Origin: an uncultured Alphaproteobacteria bacterium
GTDB lineage: Bacteria; Pseudomonadota; Alphaproteobacteria; HIMB59; GCA-002718135
Direction: 5' to 3'
DNA: 64,000 nt
NCBI GenBank assembly: GCA_902595425.1
Contig: CACJPV010000003.1
Coordinates: forward strand, 69,227-133,226
The first letter of the stretch is position 1, and the number at the start of each line of letters is the position of its first letter. The notes under the pieces are model-generated. The model was not told the DNA's origin. It ran no database searches and saw only the letters and a list, made by a program, of their open reading frames with translations. Positions 18,721-28,219 of the stretch are shown piece by piece. The position numbers and the translations under genes were made by a program.

Positions 18721-19587
18721 TCAAATAAAAAATTCTTTATTCTGTTGAGAAATATCCAGAATAGAGTTTTTAAGTTTTTCAAGCGCCTTTGTTTCTATCT
18801 GTCTTACCCTTTCTTTACTAATTTTTAATATTTTACCTAATTCATCAAGCGTTACACTTTTTTCTCTAAGTTTTCTAAGCTGGATGATTGTTCTCTCCCT
18901 TTCGCTGAGAGATAAAATAGCTTTTTCAATAAACATTTTTTTTAATTTTCCATCACTAAACTCTTCTACAACTTCCTCTGGATTAGGTCGCTCATCATTT
19001 AATAGATTCATAAAATCATTTTCAGATTCATCATCTATCTTTTGATTAAGGTAAACATCTCCCCCACTCAACCTAGATTCCATATTTTGAACCTCAAAAG
19101 TTTTGACATTTAACATCTCAGAAACTTTATTAATTTCATTCTGCCCCATATATTCAGAAGAAACATCAGAAATTTGCTGCTTAATTTTTCTTAAATTAAA
19201 AAAAAGAGCTTTTTGAGAAGCTGTGGAACCTGTTTTTACTACTGACCAATTTTTTAAAATATAATCTTGAATGGACGCTCTAATCCACCATGATGCATAA
19301 GTTGAGAGCCTAAAACCTTTAGATACGTCAAATTTTTCTATTGCATGCATAATGCCGAGCACGCCTTCATGAATAAGGTCATCTAATTGCAATCCATAAT
19401 TTTTATATTTTTTAGCATAAGAAACCGCAAGTCTTAGATATGAGTTCAATATTATTTGAAGAGATTTTTCTTCACGATTATTTCTCCAATTTTCAATATG
19501 ATAAAACTCTTCATCTTTTTCAAGAATTTTTGTTTTTCTTGAAAAATCTGCTAAATTATTAGTTAAAGACGGTATTTTATCAATCAT
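18721..19587 (-). CDS. rpoH: RNA polymerase sigma-32 factor RpoH
   Basis: Heat-shock sigma factor. Region 2 reads LDDLIHEGVLGIMHAIEKFDVSKGFRLSTYASWWIRASIQDYIL, followed by the RpoH box-like VKTGSTASQKALFFNLRK, and region 4 has LDELGKILKISKERVRQIE. The length of 288 aa is normal. It lies downstream of the pseudo-phosphatase and carD genes on the same strand, a grouping seen in alphaproteobacteria. Confidence 0.95.
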   Translation of the reverse strand: MIDKIPSLTNNLADFSRKTKILEKDEEFYHIENWRNNREEKSLQIILNSYLRLAVSYAKKYKNYGLQLDDLIHEGVLGIMHAIEKFDVSKGFRLSTYASWWIRASIQDYILKNWSVVKTGSTASQKALFFNLRKIKQQISDVSSEYMGQNEINKVSEMLNVKTFEVQNMESRLSGGDVYLNQKIDDESENDFMNLLNDERPNPEEVVEEFSDGKLKKMFIEKAILSLSERERTIIQLRKLREKSVTLDELGKILKISKERVRQIETKALEKLKNSILDISQQNKEFFI

Positions 19588-19622
19588 ACTATCTATTTGT
19601 ACGTAATTTTTAGTAAATTGGA

Positions 19623-20432
19623 TTAATTAGATTCAAATAATTCTAATATTTCGCCTTTTTCTGAGAAAATCCCAGCAAGTATTTTTTGATTTTTAAGAGG
19701 CTGTCTATACAATGAGCACAAAATTTTATTTTTAGAATTTTCTAAGTCGTTAAGCTGATTAGATTGGTATCCTCTTACAATTCTTTTAAAGGTACTGTAT
19801 TGTTTGCTAATTAACGCAAAATTTTGATAACCCCACCAGAAACAATCGTTTTGAGCAGATAAAGGTCTTGATAAATCTACCCCTCGGTTAACAAACAAAA
19901 CTTCTTTAGTTTCACTATATGCAGCATGTTTTAAATTAGAAAAATATTCCTTATGACCAGGAGTAATAGATATCTGATAATTTAATTTTGAAGTTAGTTT
20001 GTTAATTTGAATAGTGCCTTGTGTAGCGACTCTCTTAAATTCATCTGGGTCGAAATTATATGAGTAAACTATTTTATCAACACCATGACTAAAAATCCAA
20101 TCAAGAATTTCGATTGGATTTGGTGCAATTTGTAATTGAAGTAGTTTACTTAACATTTCCTCTTGAGCGCCCCTTAGAAAAACAACATCCTCATGTTTTA
20201 AATTAAAATTTGCCAGTAGATTAAATCTAAGCTTTACTACTTCAGTTATAATTTCTTTTGATGTATCTCTAAAACCAATAACATTTCCTAAAAAAATAAG
20301 TTTGTCACCTTTAACAAAATTTGCCAAAATATATTTCTTTATTGATTTAAATGAATCTAAATCAGAGTGTATTGATCCAATTGCCCAGATCCTATTTATA
20401 TTTTTTAATTCTTGAAACTTACTATTACTCAA
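19623..20432 (-). CDS. catalytically degenerate metallophosphatase-like protein
   Basis: A 269-aa protein with the layout of bacterial Ser/Thr protein phosphatases. Its motifs are altered: GSIHSD replaces GDxHG near residue 19, GNVIG replaces GDxxDRG near residue 49, GAQEE replaces GNHE near residue 88, and RGYQ stands near the usual GH(T). WWG and LSRPLSAQ still match family structural positions. Loss of the metal-binding Asp, Asn and His residues suggests a pseudoenzyme, perhaps a binding or regulatory protein. It starts with TTG directly after the carD stop and precedes rpoH. Confidence 0.7.
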   Translation of the reverse strand: MSNSKFQELKNINRIWAIGSIHSDLDSFKSIKKYILANFVKGDKLIFLGNVIGFRDTSKEIITEVVKLRFNLLANFNLKHEDVVFLRGAQEEMLSKLLQLQIAPNPIEILDWIFSHGVDKIVYSYNFDPDEFKRVATQGTIQINKLTSKLNYQISITPGHKEYFSNLKHAAYSETKEVLFVNRGVDLSRPLSAQNDCFWWGYQNFALISKQYSTFKRIVRGYQSNQLNDLENSKNKILCSLYRQPLKNQKILAGIFSEKGEILELFESN

Positions 20433-20933
20433 TTATTTATTTCTAAGTATATTTTCAATTTTTTCAGTTGATTGAAAATAATCAGTTTTTTCAACTGCAG
20501 CTAATTCTCTTGCCAATCTTTCAATAGCAACTTGAAACATTTGTCTTTCGCTATACGATTGTTCAGACTGAGTATTTTTTCTAAATAGGTCTCTTACAAC
20601 TTCAGCTATCTTTATAGGATCACCAGAAAAAATTTTTGTATCATATTCTTGGGCTCTTCTACTCCACATAATTCTCCTAATTTTTGGCTTAAGTTTCAAA
20701 ACATCATAAACTTCATTAATTATCTTTTTGTTAGATACTTTTCTTAACCCAACTTCATTCTGTTTATCCAAAGGTACTCTTATTGTTAATTTTGATTGCT
20801 CCATTTTAACAACATAAAACTTTGTTTTAATATTAGCTATCTCGAGTGTTTCTATTTGTGTAATTTCACCTACTCCATGCTTTGGATAAACTACTGTTTC
20901 ACCAACACTAAAATCAACTTTTTTCGGACTCAT
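20433..20933 (-). CDS. carD: CarD-family transcriptional regulator
   Basis: RNA-polymerase-binding factor that stabilises open complexes. The N-terminal RID/Tudor domain reads [19 protein letters not shown], and the helical C-terminal DNA-binding part holds [25 protein letters not shown]. The length of 166 aa is typical. Its ATG overlaps the fdxA stop (ATGA). The fdxA-carD pairing is conserved in alphaproteobacteria. Confidence 0.94.
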   Translation of the reverse strand: MSPKKVDFSVGETVVYPKHGVGEITQIETLEIANIKTKFYVVKMEQSKLTIRVPLDKQNEVGLRKVSNKKIINEVYDVLKLKPKIRRIMWSRRAQEYDTKIFSGDPIKIAEVVRDLFRKNTQSEQSYSERQMFQVAIERLARELAAVEKTDYFQSTEKIENILRNK

Positions 20934-21268
20934 ATTTTATTTCCAGGATTTTTACTAAAGTGATTTTCAAATTTATTTTCAACATTTTCCCAATCTTTTG
21001 CATCATTTGGAGGATCTCTCTTTTCAGTTATTACAGGCCAAATTTCTGAATATTTTCTGTTTACTTCTGCCCATTTTTCCATTCCATCTTCAGTATCAGA
21101 ATGAATTGCCTCAACAGGACACTCTGGTTCACATACCCCACAATCAATACACTCATCTGGATGAATGACAAGCATATTTTCTCCTTCATAAAAGCAATCA
21201 ACAGGGCAAACTTCGACACAATCCATATGTTTACACTTAATACATTTTTCATCAACTACATATGTCAT
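20930..21268 (-). CDS. fdxA: 7Fe-type ferredoxin FdxA
   Basis: Small electron carrier with one 3Fe-4S and one 4Fe-4S cluster. It shows [21 protein letters not shown], then [16 protein letters not shown]. The 112-aa protein has the family's C-terminal extension ([15 protein letters not shown]). It overlaps the upstream TerB-like gene and downstream carD by 4 nt each, so all three are probably translated together. Confidence 0.95.
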   Translation of the reverse strand: MTYVVDEKCIKCKHMDCVEVCPVDCFYEGENMLVIHPDECIDCGVCEPECPVEAIHSDTEDGMEKWAEVNRKYSEIWPVITEKRDPPNDAKDWENVENKFENHFSKNPGNKI

Positions 21269-21717
21269 TTTTGCTCAACTTTCTTAATAGCTCTATTTTT
21301 GGCATTACCACAATCTACATCTGATACATATAAAAGACCTGCGAGTCTTCTGATAAGGTTAGTTTCAAAATCATGCATTTCACCATCTGATAAAATAACT
21401 TCCCACAGAGCCTCTATTAATAATATTTTTCTTTCATTAGAAAAAGATTTATTTAATTTTGAAGTATAAAAATATAGTGATTTAGAATTGTCTTTATCAT
21501 TAAAAGCTTTAGTTAAACTATTTTCAACTATTTTTGGATCTTCTTTGAATATATTAATCAAGCTATATGAAATTTGATTTAGCTCTTCTTGTGTTATTTT
21601 GCCATCAGTATTTGCAGCCTCTATCATAAGTCCAGATAAAATATCAATTTCATTAGTATCAATTGTATAATTTAAATCTTGATTATTTGAAAAAAAGTTT
21701 TTTAAAGATTGCAACAA
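21265..21717 (-). CDS. TerB-domain protein
   Basis: Helical TerB (tellurite-resistance/COG3793-type) domain of 150 aa. [20 protein letters not shown] and [28 protein letters not shown] are the two duplicated metal-binding-like helices with acidic DG and E residues. The start is TTG at 21717 with AAGGAAA upstream. It lies between the helicase and fdxA, where many alphaproteobacteria instead have a small S4-domain RNA-binding gene. The function is unknown. Confidence 0.8.
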   Translation of the reverse strand: MLQSLKNFFSNNQDLNYTIDTNEIDILSGLMIEAANTDGKITQEELNQISYSLINIFKEDPKIVENSLTKAFNDKDNSKSLYFYTSKLNKSFSNERKILLIEALWEVILSDGEMHDFETNLIRRLAGLLYVSDVDCGNAKNRAIKKVEQK

Positions 21718-21742
21718 GATATTTCCTTAATTTAAAATTTCC

Positions 21743-24307
21743 TTAAAGTAATTTTTCCAAAACTGCAAAAGGAGAATTTGGATCGACTGTGTTTTTACTT
21801 TTATTAGCCATTTTTTTATTATTTGGTTTTTTACTTAGATTTATATTTTTTAACTTATTTTTTTTTGGTTTAGTCGATATTTTTTTTACTTGATGAAAAT
21901 ATATATTCCTTTCATTTGATAATTTAAAATAAGCAAAACCACAAAATTTAAGTATGTCTCTAAGTTCCTCTTTGTTACAACCAACAGGATTCATTAAATC
22001 TGATGAGTCAAGAAAGGGGCCTAACTTAATTTTTTGCCGAGCAAGAAAAAAAATTCTTTCAAAAACATCTACTCGTAAAGAAAACTTACCTAATTTAATA
22101 TAACCTATAGAAGTCCAATAGTCTTTTTTCATTTCATTATCAGCTGTAAAAGACACCCTTCCATCTTTGGGTAAAGGTATTTTTCCTTCAAATTTAAAAT
22201 TATTATAAACACACCATAAAATGGCAATTAACTCTATAGATAATTTTTTTAAAAAACCTGGTACGAAAAAAAACTTAGCTCCAATTCTTATTCCAATTTT
22301 AGAAAGCGCATTTTTTTCATCCACTGATAAAGATTTTATCACATTGCTGAATTTATCAACAGGTATAATGCCTATATTTTCAAATATATTAAATTGTATT
22401 CCTCTAACACTTGATGATAATTGATCATCAAAAGTATCTTTAATTGGCCACAGTTGTGCTTTAATTAACTCATCAATCCATTTTTGAAGTTTTGCAGCTA
22501 CCAACAACTTCATATCTGAACTTAAATATTCACTATTTAATGCCTCAGCAGTGGGGGATGATAAAGAGGGACCTTTTATTAACCGACCTACTTTTTCTTC
22601 TCCCCATAAAATATATATGTCTTCATTAAAATTAATCTCCTCAATATTTCCAAAATTAATTGACTCATTTGGTGCATTTAAGAAATTGTTTACTTTTTCT
22701 TCAATCATTAATCTAATTGATTTTTTTACATGAGTTATAGAAAAAAGAGAATGAGAAATTACATCTTTATTAAATTTTAAATTAAAACCGTCAAACTTTC
22801 CATATTCAATATTATTTATAACCAAAACTTTGTAATTATTAACAATAAAATCTTCAATTTTATTATTATTTATCGATCCTAAGAAATATTTAGAGGTTGA
22901 GTCCACAAATCTATTTGTTAATCCCTCATGTAAATTGTCAGATAAGTTATTTTCAATGCTATGAGTAATTTCCTGCCAGTATTTTTGATTATCAATCCAG
23001 TCTTGATGATTAGAAATATATGTCCAAGTTCTTATTTGAGAAATTTTAAGAGATAGTTCTTCTATACCACCACTAAATTTTTGAAGGTTTAAAATATTTT
23101 TTTCTAACCATAATTTAGGAATCTTATTATTTTTTATCAAAAGCAAAAATATGGTTTTTAAAAATTGTAAATAAGCGTCATTGAATAATTTTTGAAAATC
23201 TGGAATTCTACAAACATCCCAGAGTAATTTGATTCTTTCCTCATTGATCATCAGTTTTTTAATCTGCTCATCTTCAATTAAATTTCTAAAGTTAATTTCA
23301 TCAACGGCATTTTTTTTATGAACAAAGAAACTTTCTACATGGAAGTTTTTGAGGCTTGATAGAAAATTTTCTAAATTTGAAAAATCCAGTTTTGAATTTC
23401 TCCAATAAATTTTATTAATTGAGTCAAAATTGCTGTTTTCAATATCTTGAATAGTTTTTATATCTAAATCTCCAGCATATTTTAATAATGAAAAGGTTCC
23501 ATTATTTTCAAATCTTCCTGCTCTACCTGCAATTTGACCTAATTCACTGGGATACAAATTTCTTTTGTATCTTCCATCAAATTTTTCTATTGATGAAAAG
23601 GCAATGTGATCAATATTTAGATTTAAGCCCATCCCTATAGCATCTGTAGCAACTAGATAATCAACTTTTTTTTCTTCATATATTTCTACCTGAGCATTTC
23701 TAGTTCTAGGACTAAGAGAACCTAATACAACAGCTGCTCCTCCTCTATGAGATCTAAGATTTTCAGCAATTTCATAAACATTGTTAATATTGAAAGCTAT
23801 TACTGCTGATCTAGGTTTAAGTTTTGAAAAGCTTCTTATTGCATTATAGCTAAGTTTAGAAAATCTCTCTCTTAACTCAAATTTTATACGTGGAAAAATT
23901 TTTGACAATATAGATCTCATTGTCAAGGCACCTAGAAAAATTGTTTCAAATTCACCTCTGGTATTCAATAAGTGCTCAGTAAATACATGACCTCTCTCAT
24001 AATCTGATGCTAATTGAATTTCATCAATTGCTACACATTCTACATTAATATTTTTAGGAATAGACTCTACTGTACAAAAAAAATATTTTGCTTCTTTAGG
24101 TATGAATTTTTCTTCACCGGTCACTAAAGCAACATGATTTATCCCAATTTTTTTTACAGCCTTGTCATAATTTTCTCTTGCTAATAAGCGTAAAGGAAAT
24201 CCGAAAATTCCTGACTTATAAGACATGAGTCTCTCAAATGCGAGGTAAGTTTTTCCTGTGTTGGTTGGTCCTAGTATTGCTACTAGATTATTATCATCTG
24301 GTTTCAC
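21743..24307 (-). CDS. SUV3-like ATP-dependent helicase
   Basis: Superfamily-2 helicase related to mitochondrial SUV3, likely acting on RNA. Motif I GPTNTGKTYLAFERL lies near residue 13, motif Ia GFPLRLLARENY follows, motif II is IDEIQLA in place of DExH, motif III is GALTM and motif VI is QIAGRAGR. The long C-terminal region ends in a Lys/Asn-rich linker and SPFAVLEKL, a conserved terminal tag in this family. The length is 854 aa with a GTG start. It sits just downstream of acnA, with 5 nt between them. Confidence 0.88.
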   Translation of the reverse strand: MKPDDNNLVAILGPTNTGKTYLAFERLMSYKSGIFGFPLRLLARENYDKAVKKIGINHVALVTGEEKFIPKEAKYFFCTVESIPKNINVECVAIDEIQLASDYERGHVFTEHLLNTRGEFETIFLGALTMRSILSKIFPRIKFELRERFSKLSYNAIRSFSKLKPRSAVIAFNINNVYEIAENLRSHRGGAAVVLGSLSPRTRNAQVEIYEEKKVDYLVATDAIGMGLNLNIDHIAFSSIEKFDGRYKRNLYPSELGQIAGRAGRFENNGTFSLLKYAGDLDIKTIQDIENSNFDSINKIYWRNSKLDFSNLENFLSSLKNFHVESFFVHKKNAVDEINFRNLIEDEQIKKLMINEERIKLLWDVCRIPDFQKLFNDAYLQFLKTIFLLLIKNNKIPKLWLEKNILNLQKFSGGIEELSLKISQIRTWTYISNHQDWIDNQKYWQEITHSIENNLSDNLHEGLTNRFVDSTSKYFLGSINNNKIEDFIVNNYKVLVINNIEYGKFDGFNLKFNKDVISHSLFSITHVKKSIRLMIEEKVNNFLNAPNESINFGNIEEINFNEDIYILWGEEKVGRLIKGPSLSSPTAEALNSEYLSSDMKLLVAAKLQKWIDELIKAQLWPIKDTFDDQLSSSVRGIQFNIFENIGIIPVDKFSNVIKSLSVDEKNALSKIGIRIGAKFFFVPGFLKKLSIELIAILWCVYNNFKFEGKIPLPKDGRVSFTADNEMKKDYWTSIGYIKLGKFSLRVDVFERIFFLARQKIKLGPFLDSSDLMNPVGCNKEELRDILKFCGFAYFKLSNERNIYFHQVKKISTKPKKNKLKNINLSKKPNNKKMANKSKNTVDPNSPFAVLEKLL

Positions 24308-24312
24308 TTAAC

Positions 24313-26955
24313 TTAAGAAGCTTTTTTAATAATCGAATTTAACACGTATTGTAAAATACCACCCTGTTTATAATAATCCAACTCTTTAATAGTATCTATT
24401 CTGCAAAGGAGTTTTACTGATTTAACATCATTAGATTTAATTTCACAAATTAGCTCTGAATTCGGTTTAATAGAGCTAAGCCCTCTAATAGTGATTAATT
24501 CATTCCCTATAATGTTAAGTGATTTTCTGTTTTGATCTGAAGTAAATTGCAATGGCAATACACCCATGCCAATTAAATTTGAACGATGTATTCTCTCAAA
24601 ACTCTCAGCAATCACAGCCTTAATGCCTAGTAATTTTGTGCCTTTTGCTGCCCAATCTCTCGATGATCCTGTGCCATATTCTTTACCTGCAAATATAACT
24701 AAAGGCGTATCTTTTTTTGCATATTCGTTTGCAGCATCATAAATCGACATTTCTTGATTCTTGTCATCAAAAAATTTTGTTATACCTCCTTCAGTACCAG
24801 GAACAATCTCATTTTTTATTCTTATGTTTGCAAATGTTCCCCTCATCATTATTTCATGATTTCCTCTTCTGGCCCCATATGAATTGAAATCTTTTCTACT
24901 TATTTGTCTTTCATTTAAATATTTCCCAGCTGGACTATCTGGTTTTATAGCTCCAGCAGGAGAAATATGATCGGTTGTTACGCTATCGCCTAAAAGTGCA
25001 AGGATTCTTGCGTTAACGATATCTTTGAATTCATCCTCTTCATTTGCAAAAAAAGGTGGATGTTTAATATATGTGCTAGAAACATTCCATGGATAGGTAG
25101 TTTCAGAAACGCTATTTATTGATTTCCAATTTTCATCACCACTATATATCTCGTCATATCTTTTTAAAAACATATCAGTAGATAATGATTTATTTACAAT
25201 ATTGTTAATTTCTTTTGTGGATGGCCACAAATCTGTAAGAAAAACCTCTTTTCCAGATTTGCTAAAACCTATAGGATCATTGAATAAATTAATATTCATA
25301 TTTCCAGCGATTGCAAAAGCTACCACCAGTGGGGGTGAAGCAAGAAAGTTGGCTTTTACTTCTTGATGAACACGACCTTCAAAGTTTCTGTTTCCAGATA
25401 AAACTGAACAAACTGTTAGATCATTTTCTTTAATTTCTTTTGATATCCATTCATTTAATGGTCCTGAATTACCAATACATGTAGTACATCCATAGCCTAC
25501 TAAATTAAAACCAATTTTATTTAAATATTCAGATAATTCAGCCTTATCTAAATAATCACTCACAACTTTGCTACCTGGCGCTAAGCTTGTTTTTACCCAG
25601 GGCTTGACCTTTAGCCCAAGCTCAACAGCCTTCTTTGCAACAAGTCCTGCCGCTATCATGACATTAGGATTAGAAGTATTTGTGCAGCTTGTAATTGCGG
25701 CAATAACTACATCTCCAGACTGGAGTTCTTTTTTGTTAATCGGTTTTTTAAAAACAGAATTTTCTATTTCTTTAAAAACACTTGGTATGTCTGTTACAAA
25801 AATTTTGTCTTGTGGGCGCTTAGGTCCAGCTACGGATGGTTTTATATTTTCTAAATCTAAATTCAAAGTTTCATCAAAATTAGGTTCATAATCATTCTCT
25901 GACCAGAGACATTGCAATTTAGTATATTCTTTTACAATATTTATTTGATGATGATCTTTTCCAGATAATTTCAAATAATTTAACGTTTCATTATCTGTTG
26001 AAAAAAACCCACAAGTCGCACCGTATTCTGGTGCCATATTTGATATCGTAGATCTATCAGCAAGAGATAAATTTTTAAGGCCATTTCCAAAAAATTCTAC
26101 AAATTTTCCAACTACTCCTTTTTTTCTCAATATTTCAGTAATTGTTAAAACTAAATCAGTTGCTGTTATACCTTCTTTAAGTTCCCCATTTAAGTTAAAA
26201 CCAATTACTTTTGGAATATTCATAGATATTGGTTGCCCTAGCATTGCGGCCTCTGCCTCTATTCCGCCGACACCCCAGCCTAAAACTGAAAGTGCATTTA
26301 CCATAGTTGTGTGGCTATCAGTGCCCACAACAGAGTCTGGATAGAGATAGTTTTCATTTTTTATTTTTTTAGACCATACTGTCCTGGCAATGTTCTCAAG
26401 GTTTACTTGATGACAAATTCCACCACCTGGAGGCACTAAATAAAAATTATCAAATGTCTTTTGGCCCCATTTTAAAAATTCATACCTTTCTTTATTTCGA
26501 TCAAATTCTTTTTTTACGTTGTCCTCAAGAGCTCTATCATTTCCAAAATGATCCACCATTACTGAATGATCAATGACCAAGTCAACTCTTGATAAAGGAT
26601 TTATATTATTTGGATTTATACCTTTGTGTCTCAATGCATCTCTCATAGCAGCCAAATCAGCCACAGCTGGGACTCCTGTAAAATCCTGCATAAGAACTCG
26701 GGTTGGGGTAAATGATATTTCAAAATTTTCGAATGGTTTAGTAATTTTTTTACATAAATTATCTATCATTTCTCTTGTTACAGCTTCTCCATCTTCGTTC
26801 CTAAGAAGATTTTCAATTATTATTTTTATTGAATTTGGTATTTTGGCTAGGTCGAAATTATAAATTTGTGACAGAGTGTTTAAATCAAAATAAGTATATT
26901 CTCTCTCATCAATTATGATATTTTTTTGAGTATTAAAAGAATTTAAAGATGTCAT
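24313..26955 (-). CDS. acnA: aconitate hydratase A
   Basis: TCA-cycle enzyme isomerising citrate to isocitrate through a [4Fe-4S] cluster. It has VVGTDSHTTMVN, AAITSCTNTSNPNVM and GYGCTTCIGNSGPL with the three cluster Cys, and the swivel domain GKEYGTGSSRDWAAKG. At 880 aa it is AcnA/IRP-type and may also bind RNA when the cluster is lost (family knowledge). It heads the helicase-terB-fdxA-carD-rpoH run. Confidence 0.97.
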   Translation of the reverse strand: MTSLNSFNTQKNIIIDEREYTYFDLNTLSQIYNFDLAKIPNSIKIIIENLLRNEDGEAVTREMIDNLCKKITKPFENFEISFTPTRVLMQDFTGVPAVADLAAMRDALRHKGINPNNINPLSRVDLVIDHSVMVDHFGNDRALEDNVKKEFDRNKERYEFLKWGQKTFDNFYLVPPGGGICHQVNLENIARTVWSKKIKNENYLYPDSVVGTDSHTTMVNALSVLGWGVGGIEAEAAMLGQPISMNIPKVIGFNLNGELKEGITATDLVLTITEILRKKGVVGKFVEFFGNGLKNLSLADRSTISNMAPEYGATCGFFSTDNETLNYLKLSGKDHHQINIVKEYTKLQCLWSENDYEPNFDETLNLDLENIKPSVAGPKRPQDKIFVTDIPSVFKEIENSVFKKPINKKELQSGDVVIAAITSCTNTSNPNVMIAAGLVAKKAVELGLKVKPWVKTSLAPGSKVVSDYLDKAELSEYLNKIGFNLVGYGCTTCIGNSGPLNEWISKEIKENDLTVCSVLSGNRNFEGRVHQEVKANFLASPPLVVAFAIAGNMNINLFNDPIGFSKSGKEVFLTDLWPSTKEINNIVNKSLSTDMFLKRYDEIYSGDENWKSINSVSETTYPWNVSSTYIKHPPFFANEEDEFKDIVNARILALLGDSVTTDHISPAGAIKPDSPAGKYLNERQISRKDFNSYGARRGNHEIMMRGTFANIRIKNEIVPGTEGGITKFFDDKNQEMSIYDAANEYAKKDTPLVIFAGKEYGTGSSRDWAAKGTKLLGIKAVIAESFERIHRSNLIGMGVLPLQFTSDQNRKSLNIIGNELITIRGLSSIKPNSELICEIKSNDVKSVKLLCRIDTIKELDYYKQGGILQYVLNSIIKKAS

Positions 26956-27302
26956 GTTAATAAATTAGTTATAATAAAATGTACTTACACCTAACTGACA
27001 CTATTTTTTAATTTTAAACAGTAATCGAAATTAATAAATAAGTTTGAGATTAATAATACTGAATAAAATTTTTGTATAGTTATTTTCTAAATTTTTAATT
27101 AGAAAACTGGGAAAAATAATGAACATTTGTAGATTTTAAATTCATTCTTAAAAAAAATTTTTTTTTGAGTTTACATTTTTCTTAATTTGTTGACTTTGTG
27201 CGTAAGTTTTGGGAAAAAAAGACAGCCTTTTATGTTTGTCACTTTTTTTAAGTGATGATGGAGGGGGGTTCCTCCACTTTAACCCAATACAAGGAGCATT
27301 AA
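26956..27302. other. 347-bp intergenic region between acnA and the Lys-rich gene
   Basis: No open reading frame with coding character was seen. It must hold the divergent promoters of acnA (minus) and the Lys-rich protein (plus). By eye there are long T and A runs at about 27150-27175, a GGAGG/CCTCC hairpin at 27259-27276, and AAGGAG at 27291-27296 serving the plus-strand gene. A small RNA here cannot be excluded from sequence alone. Confidence 0.5.
27259..27276 (+). promoter_or_regulatory. GGAGG/CCTCC hairpin in the leader of the Lys-rich gene
   Basis: TGGAGG (27259-27264) and CCTCCA (27271-27276) form a perfect 6-bp, GC-rich stem with a GGGGTT loop. This stands out in an AT-rich leader. 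One arm mimics a Shine-Dalgarno and the other an anti-Shine-Dalgarno, and the real AAGGAG lies 15 nt downstream. It may affect mRNA stability or ribosome loading. Confidence 0.4.
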
Positions 27303-27482
27303 ATGGCAAAGAAGAAAAAGAAAGCAGCAGCAAAAAGAAAGAAAGCTGCACCAAAAAGAAAGAAAGCAGCACCAAAAAGAAAGAAAGCTGCTCCTAAGAA
27401 GAAAAAGAAAGCAGCACCAAAAAGAAAGAAAAAAGCTGCTCCTAAGAAAAAGAAAAAGGCTGCTAAGAAAAGAAGAAGATAG
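27303..27482 (+). CDS. histone H1/AlgP-like Lys-Ala-Pro repeat protein
   Basis: A 59-aa protein made almost only of Lys, Arg, Ala and Pro, with five AAP(K/R)-type repeats of about 7-9 residues and ending KKRRR. The ATG at 27303 has a strong AAGGAG 6 nt upstream. The composition resembles the DNA-binding tails of bacterial histone H1-like and AlgP proteins, so nucleoid or RNA binding is likely (inference). A rho-independent terminator follows at 27551, so it seems to be a single-gene, probably well-expressed transcript. The gene is short enough to be missed by length cut-offs. Confidence 0.85.
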   Translation: MAKKKKKAAAKRKKAAPKRKKAAPKRKKAAPKKKKKAAPKRKKKAAPKKKKKAAKKRRR

Positions 27483-27550
27483 TCTATTTTCTTTAAGTAG
27501 AAAAAAAATATTAATTTTTTTCTTTTTCTTAATTTTTCTAAAATTACAAA

Positions 27551-27573
27551 AACGGGGTTTACCCCGTTTTTTT
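27551..27573 (+). terminator. rho-independent terminator after the Lys-rich gene
   Basis: AACGGGG-TTTA-CCCCGTT forms a perfect 7-bp GC-rich stem followed by a run of seven T. It lies 68 nt after the stop codon and 37 nt before ccmA. Confidence 0.92.
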
Positions 27574-27609
27574 ATTGTTTAATGAGTAAAATAATTTTAA
27601 TGTTTAAAA

Positions 27610-28218
27610 ATGCTTCTTATCAACAATTTATCTTTTTTTAGAAATGACAATCTAATTTTTGAAAATGTAAATGTATCATTGAGTAATGGTCAAGTTATAC
27701 AAATAAGAGGAAAAAATGGTTCTGGTAAAACAACTTTTCTAAAAGTTATTTTAAATATTCTTATATCAAAAACTGGAGAAATATTTTGGGAAGGGCAAAA
27801 TATTAAAAAAAATATATTTAAATTTTATAATCAAGTTACTTATATTGCAGACCATAACACTTCCTCTAGAAAACTATCAGTATTGGATAATATTAAATTT
27901 TGGAAAGAATTGTCGTCTTCAAATTTAAGTGATGATGATAGTTTGTTACTTTTAGAAACATTTAATTTAAAAAAATATCTAAATGTAGAAACGATGTATT
28001 TGTCTTCTGGTGAAATTAAAAAATTAGAACTTTTAAGACTTGTATTAGAGCAGAAAAAATTATGGATATTAGATGAGCCCTATAATCATCTTGATGATTT
28101 ATCTACAGAAATTTTGAATCAAACTTTTGTTGATCATATAAATAATGATGGCATTATTTTATTTGCATCACACTATAATCCAGTAATTAGTAAGTTGGAA
28201 ATTCTAGAATTTAATTAA
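27610..28218 (+). CDS. ccmA: cytochrome c maturation ATP-binding protein CcmA
   Basis: ATPase of the CcmABCD complex that releases holo-CcmE during haem delivery. At 202 aa it has Walker A GKNGSGKTTF near residue 35, signature YLSSGEIKKLELLRLVL, Walker B LWILDEPYNHLD and the switch His in LFASHY. It is first in ccmABCDEFGH, with 1 nt before ccmB. Confidence 0.94.
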   Translation: MLLINNLSFFRNDNLIFENVNVSLSNGQVIQIRGKNGSGKTTFLKVILNILISKTGEIFWEGQNIKKNIFKFYNQVTYIADHNTSSRKLSVLDNIKFWKELSSSNLSDDDSLLLLETFNLKKYLNVETMYLSSGEIKKLELLRLVLEQKKLWILDEPYNHLDDLSTEILNQTFVDHINNDGIILFASHYNPVISKLEILEFN

Positions 28219-28219
28219 T

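Noticed and set aside
27148..27397. Frames on both strands over the Lys-rich gene
   Set aside because: They are shadows of the A/G-rich repeats. The 59-aa frame with its ribosome site and terminator is the real gene.
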